NCBI RefSeq assembly: GCF_018812025.1
Contig: NC_063045.1
Coordinates: 12,189,384-12,253,383, forward strand
DNA from: Megalobrama amblycephala
Taxonomy: Eukaryota; Chordata; Actinopteri; Cypriniformes; Xenocyprididae
Direction of reading: 5' to 3'
DNA: 64,000 bases
The notes beneath the pieces were generated by a model. That model was not told the origin of the DNA. It was given only the letters and a program-made list of their open reading frames with translations, and ran no database searches. Within the stretch, counting starts at the first letter, position 1. Each line of letters opens with the position of its first letter. Made by a program: the position numbers and the translations under genes. Positions 1-13,606 of this stretch are shown here, in pieces.

Positions 1-248
1 TGAGAATAAAGTCATTAAATTACAAGAAAAAAGTCGTTTAATTATGAGAACAAATTCGTTAAATTATGAGAAAAAAAGTTGTTACATTTCGAGAAAAAAG
101 TTGTTAAATTAGTCGTAATTTAACGAATTTGTTCTCGTAATTTAACGACTTTCTCATAATTTAACGAATTTACGAGTTTATTCTCAACATTTTATCTCGA
201 CTTTTTTCTTGAAATTTAACAAGTTTTTTCTCGAAATTTAAAAACTTT
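1..248. repeat. Foldback array of a short unit (TTAAATTATGAGAA-like)
   Basis: Imperfect copies of a roughly 25-bp unit (taattatgagaacaaattcg) run forward to about 108 and then in inverse orientation, so the segment can fold into a hairpin. It may be cut by the window edge. Confidence 0.6.
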
Positions 249-2551
249 AATCTTTATTATTGCTTGGCCCTAATCCTCTTCCGTAAAAATTGACATAATT
301 AGAGCTATTATTTTTTGTTGTAACATTTTTATATTGTAATTATTTTTATATACCAATAAAAATGTATTACTTATTTATCTACACAGTTCAGAGTAAAGTA
401 TAAGTTAAATCTTTTTTTTTGCTGTAATTTTCATCAGAATATATTATTTTTTGTGTACGTATTTCAACTATGCGGTCTATACTTTTAAGTTTATAACTGC
501 GGAGTAAAGTGAGCTATTATATTTTTATTTTAATAATAATTTAATAAGAAATAAATGTAAAAACTTTTTGTATAGTTACCTATATATTTTTGATTGTGCT
601 CATTTGCCACACCCACATCAGAAGCTCACGACACTTGTTAAAAACTGTGACTTCTGGTCGCTTTGTCACTGCCAACGCTGTCCATGTAAACACCACTTAC
701 GTATGAGCATTAGTAATGGTGACGCTTGTCTTAGCAAACACCGCTAATAACCGGACAATCCCCCCCTTTATAATTACAGTCCACTCTGAGCCGGCCAATA
801 ACAGCCAGGAGGTTCTTGCCATGCCTGACACTGTGTGCTCCCTACTTACACCAATTAGTCTACTGGCAGGACGGCTCATTGTGTCACGCTGGCAGGCCAT
901 TAATGAAAACAAGCTCATTCCCAATTAAGGAAGGTCTGTTTTATTCCTAGGGCCAAATGAAGCAGGTCCCACATGGGCGTCTTCCTGGAGCACCTGCAGA
1001 AAAACAGACCACGCAACCAGGGATTTTCTCACCAATATATTGTAAATGATTTGTAGCGGGGGTTTTGTGTATTTCAACCTCTGAGGAGGCCGGATAGATA
1101 ACATTATGTCCAGACATATGAAATTTCCTACTGAACAATAATAAAAAAAAAAACCCTACACATTATAAAGTTAAATGCATTGCAAATGTTGCATTGAGAC
1201 CAATTTGAGACTGAGTTTCATGGTGCCTTATACAAACCGGACGCAATTAAGTCTGCGCGTTCTCGGAAAACAAGCAGGAAAACAAGCAAAGATAAAACAG
1301 AGAACCACACCACATCAGATCAGATATGACAGAACAGCCCCATTAGTGCGATCTGGCTTATTTCCTGAACTGTCTCTTTTTTACTGCTTTTTAGAACGAC
1401 ATGTGATATCGATCTTGTGGACCTCCATCTGATTTGACTAAAGACATTTTCAACCTAATGACTGGACCCACACAGAGCGGTTTCCACATTTTCTGCACCG
1501 ACTGCACGGAAAAATCTGAAGATTTGTGTGGAATAGATTAAATGGCGGTTTATTAGCCAAAATATTTTATATATGGAGATAATAAAGCAATTGCAAAGTG
1601 GACTGCTGCGAATCCTATATAACACACAACCAGAAAGTTAAAAATGTATCATTTTAAATGCATATATATTTGGTGTTATGAATATTTATTTCACACATAA
1701 CACATTCATTGAATACAGCATTGGGAGGAAATCAACATATATTTGCAAAGACCTATACAAATTAGCACAAACGTAAATCACACATGATGCACAAAATGTG
1801 TTGGTCTCATTTACATAAACTTCATTAACACTAAGTTAAGGGAATCCTCGCACACAGATGCTACACACACACCACGCGGCGGTGGTAGTGATAGCGCGGG
1901 TGCTAATTTTTAACGAGATATGATAACCCAAAAATACTCTGCTGTGAACCGCATGGCCCCTCTTTCAAGAGATCTAAAAATATTTGGCCTCCCCTAACAG
2001 CTCCGCCAAGTGTTTCTGTGCTCATCCCGCCTATAGCGCTAGCGATTGGGATGTTTACATGTTTTCTTGGAACAACTGCGAACTGGCAAGCTTCTGGAGG
2101 CTTAAATTGGATCAGAAGAGCGTGTTTTTTTGGGGTCTGACTCACAGTCCAGAGTGGAGTATGGCACGGTGACAGAATCCAGAGCTTCGCTTTGCTTTTC
2201 CTTCCCAAACTTGGCTGATTTAGGAGGGAATTCCCCCAGACTTGCTGGAAGGTGACTCTCCACAGCTGTACGAGACAAGGCCAAGCTTGCGCTCTTCACG
2301 AGGTCCAGGTGTTTGGGTCCGGCTGGCTCTGTAATTACCATTTAAATGAGCCGGCACATTCTTAAATGGAGTGAGGGAACCATAAAACTAGCCGTCGTTT
2401 AGGCGATGGCCAAATAGAGTAAACAAAGGAACATCCTAATACGTAACAAATCGAGAGCTCGACGAGCCCCAGACAAGTCTCAGAATGCAGGAATGTGGGC
2501 TTTTAGGTTAACGCGCTAAACGAACTCAGTCCCCTCTAAAGTGAACTGAAC

Positions 2552-2984
2552 TTAAGGGATAGTTCACCCAAAAAGACAAAATTTTGAACCCTTTTTTTTC
2601 CCATAAAATGGCAGTCAAAGTGGACCAATAATGACTTCCATAGTATCCAAGTGGGTGGGGTTTGCTTATGACATGAATGCCATTTCTCGTTAATGCAAAA
2701 TTGTTTTCGTTTTATCCAAACCGAACAAGGCAAAAAATTAAGAGTTTGACTTCTCAAAAGGGGCTATAAGCGGTTTGAAAACAATCCAGCACAACTTTTA
2801 CAAATGTTTTACTGTAAAAAAACACTCATGGTAGGATAATAAAACAAAATCTAAAAAAAATGTTGACGATAGTTTAATTCGCTTACTGTGCTTTGCCTGT
2901 TAAGACTCATTTTCACAATAAAACCAATTTTATAAAGTATATATGATGACACTATTTTCATTTTTGGGTGAACTGTCCCTTTAA
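2552..2984. mobile_element. MITE with GGGATAGTTCACCC-type termini
   Basis: The left end is AGGGATAGTTCACCCAAAAA and the right end is its near inverse; both are flanked by TTAA. This terminal sequence belongs to a DNA-transposon family that is very abundant in cyprinids and recurs at 37.8, 46.4, 58.2 and 62.5 kb here. No transposase is present. Confidence 0.75.
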
Positions 2985-3291
2985 AACCAGGAGGTGGGTA
3001 GGGTTCGCTTATTACGGTCTTCATTAATACAAAATTTTAGGTGATACCCAAACAGAATAAAGCTATAAATCAAGAGTTTGACTTCACAAAGGGTTTTCAA
3101 AGCAGTTTGCAAGCAATTCGGCTTAAATGTGAACACTACAAATGGACTCTTCAAACTTAGAAGATCACCCAAGTAGGGTTCGCCTCAACTTCTTGGTGAG
3201 GTTGGCCTTGTAAATGGTAAATCTTGTCTTTTAGGCATCGCCCAAACAGTGTAGACTACAGATTCGGCTACAAATCACAAGAGTTTGTCAT
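2640..3291. repeat. Three diverged direct copies with GAGTTTGAC block
   Basis: A segment reading gggttygcttat, then a cccaaac/tccaaac block, then aagagtttgac occurs three times, with the gagtttg block at 2742, 3074 and 3281. The first copy lies inside the preceding MITE, and the other two continue past its right end. Confidence 0.5.
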
Positions 3292-3607
3292 ATTTTGGGG
3301 AGAGCAACGATGGAAAGTTTGTGGTGATGGGTTAGCATGTGATTTAGCTCAGTTTCTTTGAGAGCTTTCAGAGCTGAGTCAGTGCTCGGTGTGGGAGCGT
3401 CCACAGCTGGTTCTTGCTCTCGGGGAAGCCTCATGCTTTGATCAAAAGGCTCGTAACCGAGAACTACCCACCATCCATGGTCCAACGTTGGGGGGACAAG
3501 CATTCGGCAAAGCGAGAGCTCTGCGTTCTTCCATTCGTCATTCTCCAGCTGTGGGGTTTTATGATCGAGGCACCAGGCGTCCAGATGTACGGTTAAGTGG
3601 AAACGAC

Positions 3608-3631
3608 AACAACAACAACAACAACAACAAC
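3608..3631. repeat. (AAC)n microsatellite
   Basis: About eight AAC units. The repeat gives a poly-Cys or poly-Asn run in the overlapping frames. Confidence 0.9.
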
Positions 3632-5167
3632 AGCCTGGGAAAAACAAGCTAGAGGGGAATCTCTGACAGCAACATGTTGAATTTATTTAACGTTGCCTAA
3701 TTACGAACGGACAAGCGATATATTCGCAGTAATGACTGTGTCAACATGTTGCTGGCATCGAGTACAAACATGTTGCTTCATTTGGCACGACGACCACTGG
3801 TAACCCAAGAACCACTAGGAAACGCCCTTGTAAATGATCTCAGAGTTAAATAATAGGTAAGATATGAATGATCACATGACCCCTATAAACGGTTTGATGG
3901 TTTTGCTTTTGTGTAGGACCGTCAATCAAACTTTGGCCACTACATCAACACAATCTGCAACTGATTGAGTCATTCGCTTGAAAGAGGAGCTACTGACTCA
4001 TTAGTCAAACGGTACAAGAGTGATCCGACATGGGGGAACAACAAGGAGAGATGCTTTCTAAATGGGCGACGGAGGACATGTGACACTTCCAAGGGTTGAA
4101 AACAATCCTCTCATCACCCACAAAGAGGGAGGGCTTGTTTTGCTCACAAACAAGTTATGCAATGCCACCTCCTCTCCTCAATTCATTAAACTCTTCCCTT
4201 CGGGGAGCTTCAAGCTACTTATTTTACTCTCTAGTCCACACGTGCTTACGCTCATTAACAATTACAAACATCCCAATACGCTCATTAAAAGTCTTTTTTA
4301 ATTTTAATTCTTATTTTTGGCTAGCTTGTTTGGGTTTTTTAATTGGCGATGCCAATGGTGATAATTAATGACCAAATTGCTGAAATAAAATGCATATTTC
4401 TTTTATACATTTATTTAACTTATAAAAATAAACAAATATAGCAACATTTTTTACATATATATTTAATTTATAAAAAATGTAACAGTAATATACATTTTAA
4501 ATAGTTTTATTTATAATTTACATACATTTCATTTTACATACATCATTTACATATCATATGATAATATTTAGTAAGAAAGCAAAAGACCTAAAATATTGAC
4601 AGAAATATTTTTGTTTAATTTTTTCGCCAATATTTGAACCATTTGTAAACTGAATATAACATTCAACTGAAAACATTAACTGATATTATTAATTGTATTT
4701 ATATATAAAATCATATGTTGACATTTACTATACTTAAATATTACTGAACAAAAATACTATAAAAACATTGTTCAGAAAATGTAATTATACATATAAACTT
4801 TTATAAAAAATTATAAATGGGGCAAAAATAAGATGTTTTGGCCTTTTGTCATTTAACAAGAAGATGATGAACCAGAAAAGGCACAGAAGCACTGGGAAAT
4901 GTTGCGAGCCAGATTCAAACCCATGTTGCATGAAAATGTGTGGAAAGGACTTAAAAATGGTAAAATGTATTAAACTATCTGAGAGACAGTGTTATTTTAG
5001 TATCAATGAAATTCTATTATATTTTTTAGTAATATTTTTAATGTTTTTTTTATATTCTCTGTTTTCATTTTCATTTTAGTTACAATTTATCAATTTTGTT
5101 GTTGTGTTGTGTTTTTTTTTTTTTTTTTTTTTTTAAATATGTTTATAAAGTTGTTATTCATTTTTAT

Positions 5168-6147
5168 TTAAAGGTGCCATAGAATCGAAAATTGAATTTA
5201 CCTCAGCATAGTTAAATAACAAGAGTTCAGAACATGGAAATGACATACAGTGAGTCTCAAACTCCGTTGTTTCCTCCTCATTATATAAATCTCATTTGTT
5301 TAAAAGACCTCCGACAAACAGGCGAATCTCAACATAACACCGACTGTTACGTAACAGTCGGGATCATTAATATGTACGCCCCCAATATTTGCATATGCCA
5401 GCTCATGTTTAAGGCATTAGACAAGGGCAGCCAGTATTAACGTCTGGATCTGTGCACAGCTGAATCATCAGACTAGGTAAGCAAGCAAGAACAACAGCGA
5501 AAAATGGCAGATGGAGCAATAATAACTGACATGATCCATGATATCATGATATTTTTAGTGATATTTGTGAATTGTCTTTCGAAATGTTTCGTTAGCATGT
5601 TGCTAATGTACTGTTAAATGTGGTTAAAGTTACCATCGTTTCTTACTGTATTCACGGAGACAAGAGCCGTCACTATTTTCATTTTTAAACACTTGCAGTC
5701 TGCATAATTCATAAACACAACTTCATTCTTTATAAATCTCTCCAACAGTGTGTAATGTTAGCTTTAGCCATGGAGCACTATCAAACTCATTCAGAATCAA
5801 ATGTAAACATCCAAATAAATACTATACTCACATGATCCGATCCATGCATGCAGTATGCATGATGAACATTTTGTAAAGATCCATTTTGAGGGTTATATAA
5901 GCTGTGTGAACTTTGTTTATGCACTGTTTTATAGTCGAGAGCTCGGGGGCAGGGAGCGCAAGGAATTAAAGGGGCAGCAGCCTGAATCGGTGCATTTATA
6001 ATGATGCCCCAAAATAGGCAATTAAAAAAATTAATTTAAAAAAAACTATGGGGTATTTTGAGCTGAAACTTCACAGACACATTCAGGGGACACCTTAGAC
6101 TTATATTACATTACATTTTGTGAAAACACGTTCTAGGGCACCTTTAA
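5168..6147. mobile_element. TTAA-flanked non-autonomous DNA transposon (AGGTGCC termini)
   Basis: The 980-bp element has termini AAGGTGCCATAGAA on the left and, inverted, AAGGTGCCCTAGAA on the right, with TTAA at both ends. Internal features include an inverted motif around GACTGTTACGTAACAGTC at 5341-5358. There is no coding capacity. Confidence 0.8.
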
Positions 6148-7114
6148 GTTTTTAGTACATTCGACAACCAGCTGAAATAAAATATGTTTTTATTTTATTT
6201 TATTTTATTTCAGTGCAAGTTTATTTTATTGTCATATTACGATTTTTTTTTACGGTTTTAGTTCTAGTTAACTAATATAACCCAGCAGAGAGAAACGTAC
6301 ACCAGTATTGGTAGCTCATATTCAAATGAGTCGAATTAGCCAAAATATTTAATAAAATTGGTGAAACGCTATCATCCCAATTTGGCAGATTCCAAGTAGA
6401 CCTAATAACAATGTACTTAATAACCATCTCACCGTGGAAGACGGGAACCCTTGTCACTTCCACGGATCCCCTGAGACACTGATAGCCGTGGAAGCAAAAG
6501 CAGCCACACAAAGGCAGGAAACAATTCCAAGAATTTTCTGTGAACTTCAGAAAGACGCCAGATTCCTTGTCAGTGTGGATTTGAAATGGTTCCCCCTCAT
6601 GAAAACTTCTGGGAGACACCCATGTGAACACACGCATGCATTCAGACACGTCGCCGCACACATTCGCTCTTCATCACAGCTGCTTCACTGTTGCCTAGCA
6701 ACCCCGAAAACAGGAGCAGCCCACGTGTCCTCGACCCCTCCTCAGTTATTAATACAACCAATCTTTGAGAGCAGACGTTTTGAGAAACAGTTCGCTAAAG
6801 AAGTCAAGATAGTTACATTTATTTGGAAATAGTCTTTACCTAATGTGATTCAACTTTCTCAGGTTCTCAGATATTAAACAACTTTTCGTTGTTTGAATAA
6901 TATAGCTTTCAATACAATCAAATAATCACGATTAATCTCATGATTTCCAACCACAAACACAAATAACAAATTGCTATGTTAAATTATTGCATTAAAACGG
7001 TGTTAAACATTTAATCAATATGCTACCTAAAAAACTAATTAAAAATACGTTTTACATGTTAAATTCGTTATATTAATTTAATAATATTAATATTGATTAG
7101 CATATAGTTATTTA

Positions 7115-7118
<4 letters not shown>

Positions 7119-7176
<58 letters not shown>
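7119..7176. repeat. (AT)n microsatellite
   Basis: A run of about 28 AT dinucleotides. Confidence 0.95.
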
Positions 7177-7179
<3 letters not shown>

Positions 7180-7737
7180 CTGCTGTATAACATTTTGATG
7201 ATAGACAGATTTTGATTTGTTTGCATTTAACTGTCATTAGCCACATGCAAATACTTTCCCCGGTTATTTCCCATGTTCACATGCATGTCAGAAGGATCTA
7301 GTTTCTGAAACTGCCCCTGTGGCTCTTCCTTTCGTTTCTCCAAAGGACATGAAACAGAGGGAAAAGTGCTCGGCGTGAGACGACGGTTTGTCAGAATAGC
7401 ATGTCAGTGGTGCTATGCAAATGTAGGGCGTTGAAACGCAGCCATTGATAACGTCGAGGACACAAGCACCTCCATCTCCCTCAGGGCTTCCTGTTTAGCT
7501 AATGAATGGAAGTTGGCGTAGACGGTAGTCGACTGCAGTGGAGCGCGCACACACACACACAATCATGGAGGAAGTACAGCTGCTAATGTGATTCTTCCGA
7601 AACAGCTAATCCAACACTATCTGCACTTCCTAATCCAAACACAAACCACCGGGAATAAAACAATTGTGAAATGGATGTTTTTAATTCACGATTGATTGTC
7701 TGTAAAACATGTTATACATAAAAATACAATGTGGAAA

Positions 7738-7743
<6 letters not shown>

Positions 7744-7781
<38 letters not shown>
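7744..7781. repeat. (TA)n microsatellite
   Basis: A run of about 19 TA dinucleotides. A (TC)n tract and a T-rich run follow at 7820-7855. Confidence 0.95.
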
Positions 7782-7782
<1 letters not shown>

Positions 7783-8389
7783 CTGATACTGATACCGATG
7801 CCTATACATTTATTAATTTCTCTTTCTCTCTCTCTCTCTCTTTTTTCTTTTTTTTGGGGGTAATGTTGCAGTTTTCCAAGCACAACACAGTGAATGAATG
7901 TAGGACAGCTTCTTTACTTTTACTCTAATGAAAAAAGTAATCATTTTTATGTGCTTGTCACAAACTTAAAGAACAAAAATTTCACAGTGTCCAATAACCT
8001 TCAAAGGGCATAATTACCAATATATAATTGTTGTTATATAAAAAGAAATTTACAAACAATACAACAAATACTATAGAGATACAAATTAAATAAACTTCAG
8101 ATATAGTGGTCATTATTTAACATGTATACATTTATTTAACATTTTATTTTATTGACATTAATGACAAATATAGGCTAGGTCCCTTTAAGACTGAATCCAT
8201 GGATACTGACACATATCCTGTTTTCACCCAAATGTTTATGTCCACTTAAGAGAGATACTCCACAACTATGTGTGCATTTGACCATTCAGGCGCAATGGTC
8301 GCGCGCAAGAAAGAGAGAGAGCGTGTGCGAGAGAGAGCGCTTCTGGTCTGTGTCATTCAGCGCGATTCGGCCTATCCTGACTTCACTAA

Positions 8390-8620
8390 TCAATAACGAA
8401 TGATTGAAAGCATGCAGTTCGCAATGTGTGGGTTGTCATCATTAATTTTGAAGTATTTCCACACCCCTGAGACTGACATTGTTTCATCAGTTACGCCACG
8501 TGAGGTATCGGTCTTTGGTATCGGGGGTATTTTTACAAGTACAAGTACAAGTACAAGTACATGAGCTTGGTATCGGGCCCGATACCGATACTGGTATCGG
8601 TATTGGTGCATCCCTAATAT
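8390..8620 (-). pseudogene. hAT-type transposon end with a BED-finger N-terminal fragment
   Basis: The element's terminus reads AGGGATGCACCAATACCG on the minus strand and is rich in GATACCG/CGGTATC palindromes. The frame inside it reads MSVSGVWKYFKINDD, HIANC, resembling the W-x-Y-F...C start of BED zinc fingers in hAT transposases. The frame stops soon after, so only a fragment is left. A six-copy ACAAGT-type repeat lies at 8536-8560. The opposite end may be the GATACTGATACCGATG at 7784-7799. Confidence 0.45.
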
Positions 8621-9619
8621 ATATAATTATATATATGATGCTTGACAAGAGTTAGTTTCGACCTCTGTGTGCGGTTGCAAGGCAGAATGCATTTTTTTGC
8701 CCCATGCAGCACAGTTCGTTGCTTCACTGTCTGTGAGAATCAATCGCTAGCAGCTGCCGGAGGGCCTCATACTTCCTGTGCGGACACAATATCTTTACCT
8801 GCAGGCATACGCATAAACACAAACACATTTACTTCCCCTTTTCCATATGTAAACGGTCACAAACACACTGCATGCAAATGGCACATACTGATGGTTCAGA
8901 CGAGCTTACAAATCTATACGGCGAGAAAGTATCTGTGTCAGAGTTCAAGCAGAGGGGTAACTTAAACCCTCATGGTCACGTGCAAGGCGATCTGTGAGCG
9001 GAAGGAAGGACACGGTGGGATCATGGATCAGCTCCACTATCAAGGGGGTTTTATGCAAAGTCCACAGATTTTACCTTCATAACTGTAAGATTACAGGTTA
9101 AAATTGAAAAACGTACTACATATAGTCAAGCAAAGTCCAAAGCATGTGACTTTAGGCTTATTGTCACTTATTAAAACTAAAGGGGATAATAAAAAAATAA
9201 ACAAAATTAATTTTAAAAAATAATAAATATTATTGTCAATTTTAATAATGAATAATTAATTCAACAAACAAATGAAATGAAAATGCATTAAAAGAGGATT
9301 GAAAATAGAAATATTTATGATAATTTGATACCTATAAGAACGCAGTACTTTTTACAACGTTTAAACTCACTGGACATCAGATGAGAAATGTATTAAAAAG
9401 GGACTTAATACAGAAAGTCACATTTCAACTTTTCACTTTTGCGATCTTTCGACACATTTGAGTGAAATCTGTCTATGGAAAAAGGCGGAACTTGATGTTA
9501 TTCATTGGGAAAGATATATGGAGGGCAGGGCTAAATAATAAGAGGACCTGATGACGTCATCTGAAAGGAAAGTCGTTTAAGAGGTTTTTTTTAAATCGGA
9601 AACTGAAGCATTTTGCCCA

Positions 9620-10000
9620 AACAATGGTTTGTTCACACTATGGACGATAACTATAATATAGTTTTAATCATGTACGCTAATGTAGCTATCATTATAGTTA
9701 TCGTTCTTGGTGTGAAAGGGCCTTAACGATAACTATAATGATAAAGTTTCAATAATCTTGGTGTGAACGGGCCTTAAAGCTAATTATAATGATAAAATTT
9801 TATTAATCTTGGTCTGAATGGGCCTTAACAACAACTGTAATGATAAAGTTTTATTAATCTTGGTCTGAATGGGCCTTATCGATAACTATAAACGATAAAG
9901 TTTCAATAATCTTGGTGTGAATGGACCTCAACGATAACTACAATGATAAAGTTTTATTAATCTTGGTGTGAACGGGCCTTAACACCAGGAGAGTATAATA
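9620..10000. repeat. 51-bp minisatellite built from a MITE end
   Basis: The block cttggtgtgaa starts at 9706, 9757, 9808, 9859, 9911 and 9962, a period of 51-52 bp. Each unit contains GGGCCTTAACGATAACTATAATGATAAAG or a variant of it. The segment just before (9625-9705) holds the same GATAACTATAA motif in both orientations, as in a MITE with terminus TTCACACTATGGACGATAAC. Confidence 0.85.
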
Positions 10001-11280
10001 AAGTATTATAAACATCATAAACATTTAAGAATCAGAATGTAATTGGAAAACAAAGAATTTTACTTTCAATCACAAAAATTTACAAATTTTCTCTCTTCTT
10101 TTTCTACCTCTACCTCTTGTGTGTTCGTTTGTTAAATATTTAGGCTAATTTGATAATACAAAAAAACAGCACTTTCAGTTCCATTTAACCATGTTTAAAC
10201 TCGTTTATGCACAATTCCACATATTTGTCCTCATAAACAGTGCAAAAAACCTGCAGATTTCATCTAGGCCTTGATATAAGGCTCTCAGACTGACAGCAAC
10301 CATTAGAGTTCGCCTGCTAAAGAAAATCAAATCAAGTTAACCAACGAGCGACTCCTATTCTGTTAGAAGAGGTGCCTGGAGAGTTTTTTTCTTCGAAACT
10401 CTGAGAAGCACTACAAAAAAGCCGTTGCTTGCTCAAGCTGTGCAGACGATCCCCCAGCTATTCCACTGTGAAATGAGTGTCGGCTACAGTCGGGAAAAGA
10501 GCAGTAAAGTGGGAGAAAGAGAATCCTCACAGGCTCCTCATCTGTCATGCTAAGGGCTTCTTTACTCTGAGGTGGGAAGTGAATGACCTACTCTTAGACG
10601 GTTAGGAAAAGCACCCTTACCCTCTGGCACTTCCGAGATGCTGATACTCAGAAAACCGTTTCCCCTAACAGCGGACGGAAGCTAAAGCACCCACCTGTCG
10701 GCAGGCATCACACGACACCTCGGCTCAACCCACGCACGAATTTTTGCGCTCTGCCGCCATAGTTATGAATTCCGATGGACAAGACAAACAAGAGTTTAAC
10801 CGCAAAGTGCCTCTGAAAATCATTTTCAGCTGTTAAATCTAATTCAGTCCGATTCATCAAAGTCCTTCTGGTTTGAAAAGCAGCTCCAGCTTGGACAAGA
10901 TCAAATAAACAAGTACACAAACAACAAGATCAAGGTCAGACTGAAGATCAGGAGATGTGACATCAGGCTTCTTCCAGAATCTTTCACCTGGACCACGAAA
11001 ACAAGAAAATCCGCTTCCTTAAACTCACTGAACCCTGTGATCTTTGCCGAGCAAATGTGTCAGAGATTTATTACTGGATGTCAGCACTTGTGGAGCTCCG
11101 CATTTTTCCTTCTGTTTTTCCTGATGTTTTTTTCCTGTCTCCTTTTCTAAGAAACCAAAACATGGCTAACAGCACTCAAGACCATACCAGTGATTTTTCG
11201 AGCTCCTAAGTGCAAAAATTTTGATTTTATCTAATGATAATGATCTAAAATGATTTTTATCTAATCATTTTTTTTAAATG

Positions 11281-11294
11281 AAACATTATTATTA

Positions 11295-11325
<31 letters not shown>

Positions 11326-11423
11326 TAACTATTGATATATTTTATATTGTAATATAATATATAATACTATTATTACTACAATTAATAGTAATAGTTTATT
11401 TAAAATGTATTATTATAATTAAA

Positions 11424-11479
<56 letters not shown>

Positions 11480-11787
11480 GTAATAATAATACTCTTTGAA
11501 TAAAGTATTTATTATTGTAACTATTATTATTATTATTATTACTTCTACTAGCAGTAGCAGTAATATTATATTTTACATTTATATATAATAACACTTCATC
11601 TAAAGAATATTTATATATGTATTATTATTCTTATTATTTATAAATATAATGCAGAAAAAATAATAATAATGGTAATAATAAACAACAATAATAATGATAA
11701 TACTAAAAAATATTATTTTTTACTACTACTACTACTACTACTAGAAATATATATTTTTAAATAATAATTATATTATTATTATTATTA

Positions 11788-11821
<34 letters not shown>

Positions 11822-11981
11822 AATAATAATAATAATAATTAGTAGTAGTAGAAGTAGTAGTAGTAGTATTTATAAATATATTATATAAAATATATTTATA
11901 AATAAAATCATTATTGTTATTATTTGTCGCAGTATAAAATAATAATATAATAATAATAAAAATATCAATAATAATTAGTAT

Positions 11982-12016
<35 letters not shown>

Positions 12017-12020
12017 ATAT
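11281..12020. repeat. Compound trinucleotide region, (ATT)n, (ACT)n, (ATA)n
   Basis: Arrays include (ATT)n at 11287-11312, (ACT)n at 11427-11479, (TAT)n at 11775-11840 and (ATA)n at 11985-12014. All open frames here are translations of these arrays. Confidence 0.9.
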
Positions 12021-13013
12021 AATACATATCATATATAACATTATTTGCTTTTATTAATTATTGCTCTAATATTATGTTTAACTGTTTCAATCTCAATAAT
12101 CACAATATAAAACTCATTTAACACAACAGAAAGCCTTAACTGAAACACATTGTTTGCTATGAAACCAAAAACGACATTCTTGTCTTTGTGTTTGTGTTCG
12201 TTTAATCAGGTTCAGGTTTATTAAGAGAGATCGATACAGACAAAAACCGAACTAAAGTCCACAACGCACAATGCTCTGACGTCATCAGACGGAAACAAAA
12301 TGGCTATGACCACAACAACAACAAAAATCGCAAACCTGTGGCTGCTGAACTTTGACCTGAAAAGGTCCTGGTTGCGCAAGAGCCGCTGTCGGCGCAACAG
12401 AACAACGCTCACAATAACAGAACACGATGTGCCAGAGGAAAAGATATCACTGATCTGACAGCAGATCTACTGCTTGTAGACACTCCGCCTCTTCCCATGT
12501 TTGTGTTTGTGACGTTTTTATGGAGGAAAAAAAGGACGAGTTTTAACACCGTTGCTACATTGAGGGCCGGGAGAATTATCTAAATTTTCTTTTCTTCAAA
12601 AGGAAATAAAAGTTCCCTGAGATGCAGGACGAAGTGTGTCCGTGTTTATGCTCTTATTATCAGCTGCACTCTAGAAACTAGCACAAAATACCAAATGAAC
12701 CAAACACTAAACATTTCATACTTCAAGCATGCTGAGCTTTTTTTTTTTTTTGTCTAGCTAAGTATGGAAAGCGACGTTTACAGAAGCACCTGCCCAGATT
12801 TTATCTTTCCACTCAACCTCACGTCTGCATCCTCCGTCTGAACTCACAACGGTTATGACGCTAAATGCCTGCTTGCACAGAAAACAGTTTATTGCATTCA
12901 TAAATGGAACAAGAACTTTCCACGTTAATTCATTTGGTAAACATTTTCACAGTTGAATCAGTGCAAACAGTTAAGTATTGAAAGACTGAAGCTGTTTTTT
13001 TTTCCGTTTTGGA

Positions 13014-13241
13014 ATAACATAACATAACATAACATAACATAACATAACATAACATAACATAACATAACATAACATAACATAACATAACATAACATAACAT
13101 AACATAACATAACATAACATAACATAACATAACATAACATAACATAACATAACATAACATAACATAACATAACATAACATAACATAACATAAAATAAAAT
13201 AAAATAAAATAAAATAAAATAAAAATAAAATAAAATAAAAT
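13014..13241. repeat. (AACAT)n pentanucleotide array passing into (AAAAT)n
   Basis: About 35 uninterrupted AACAT units (13014-13190) are followed by about 10 AAAAT units. The array is unusually long and homogeneous, and spurious Met-Leu-Cys-Tyr repeat frames come from it. Confidence 0.97.
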
Positions 13242-13585
13242 ATGTATTCAAGTTCCATCTGGAAATAAGTGCAATAGAAAGGCAAAAACCTTCCACCTGG
13301 AATACAAACTATTTCCTCCCCTTATCTGCAGAAATACAGAATTTCTTGGAGGAACAAGAAAACATGAATGTCAGGCTAAACAAACAAACACAGACAGGTT
13401 GTGTTTATTTGGCATGACAGAGAGTGCGTGTTTCTTTGGGGACATGGTATCTTGTTGTAGGGTTACACACTCGCTCACCCCAGTGCCTGCCCAAATACAG
13501 CGCCATTGCATCATACTCTAGAAATGGGGTTTCGATTTGACATTACGCCCGACTACACTATCACATGACAAAGAGTGAGTTGATT

Positions 13586-13606
13586 CATGCATGCATGCAT
13601 GCATGC
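13586..13606. repeat. (CATG)n tetranucleotide
   Basis: About five CATG units, self-complementary. Confidence 0.85.

Noticed and set aside
3288..3647. 119-residue minus-strand frame starting with a Cys run
   Set aside because: The Cys run is the AAC microsatellite. The rest matches nothing I know and has no splice or start context.
4846..5079. Plus-strand frame with a hydrophobic C terminus
   Set aside because: The hydrophobic tail comes from a T-rich run, and there is no start context or family match.
6272..6832. Overlapping plus (132 residues) and minus (129 residues) open frames
   Set aside because: Both strands are open over the same segment, neither shows a recognisable domain, and the location is insr intron 2.
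12930..13296. Three overlapping minus-strand frames with Met-Leu-Cys-Tyr repeats
   Set aside because: All three are translations of the AACAT array.
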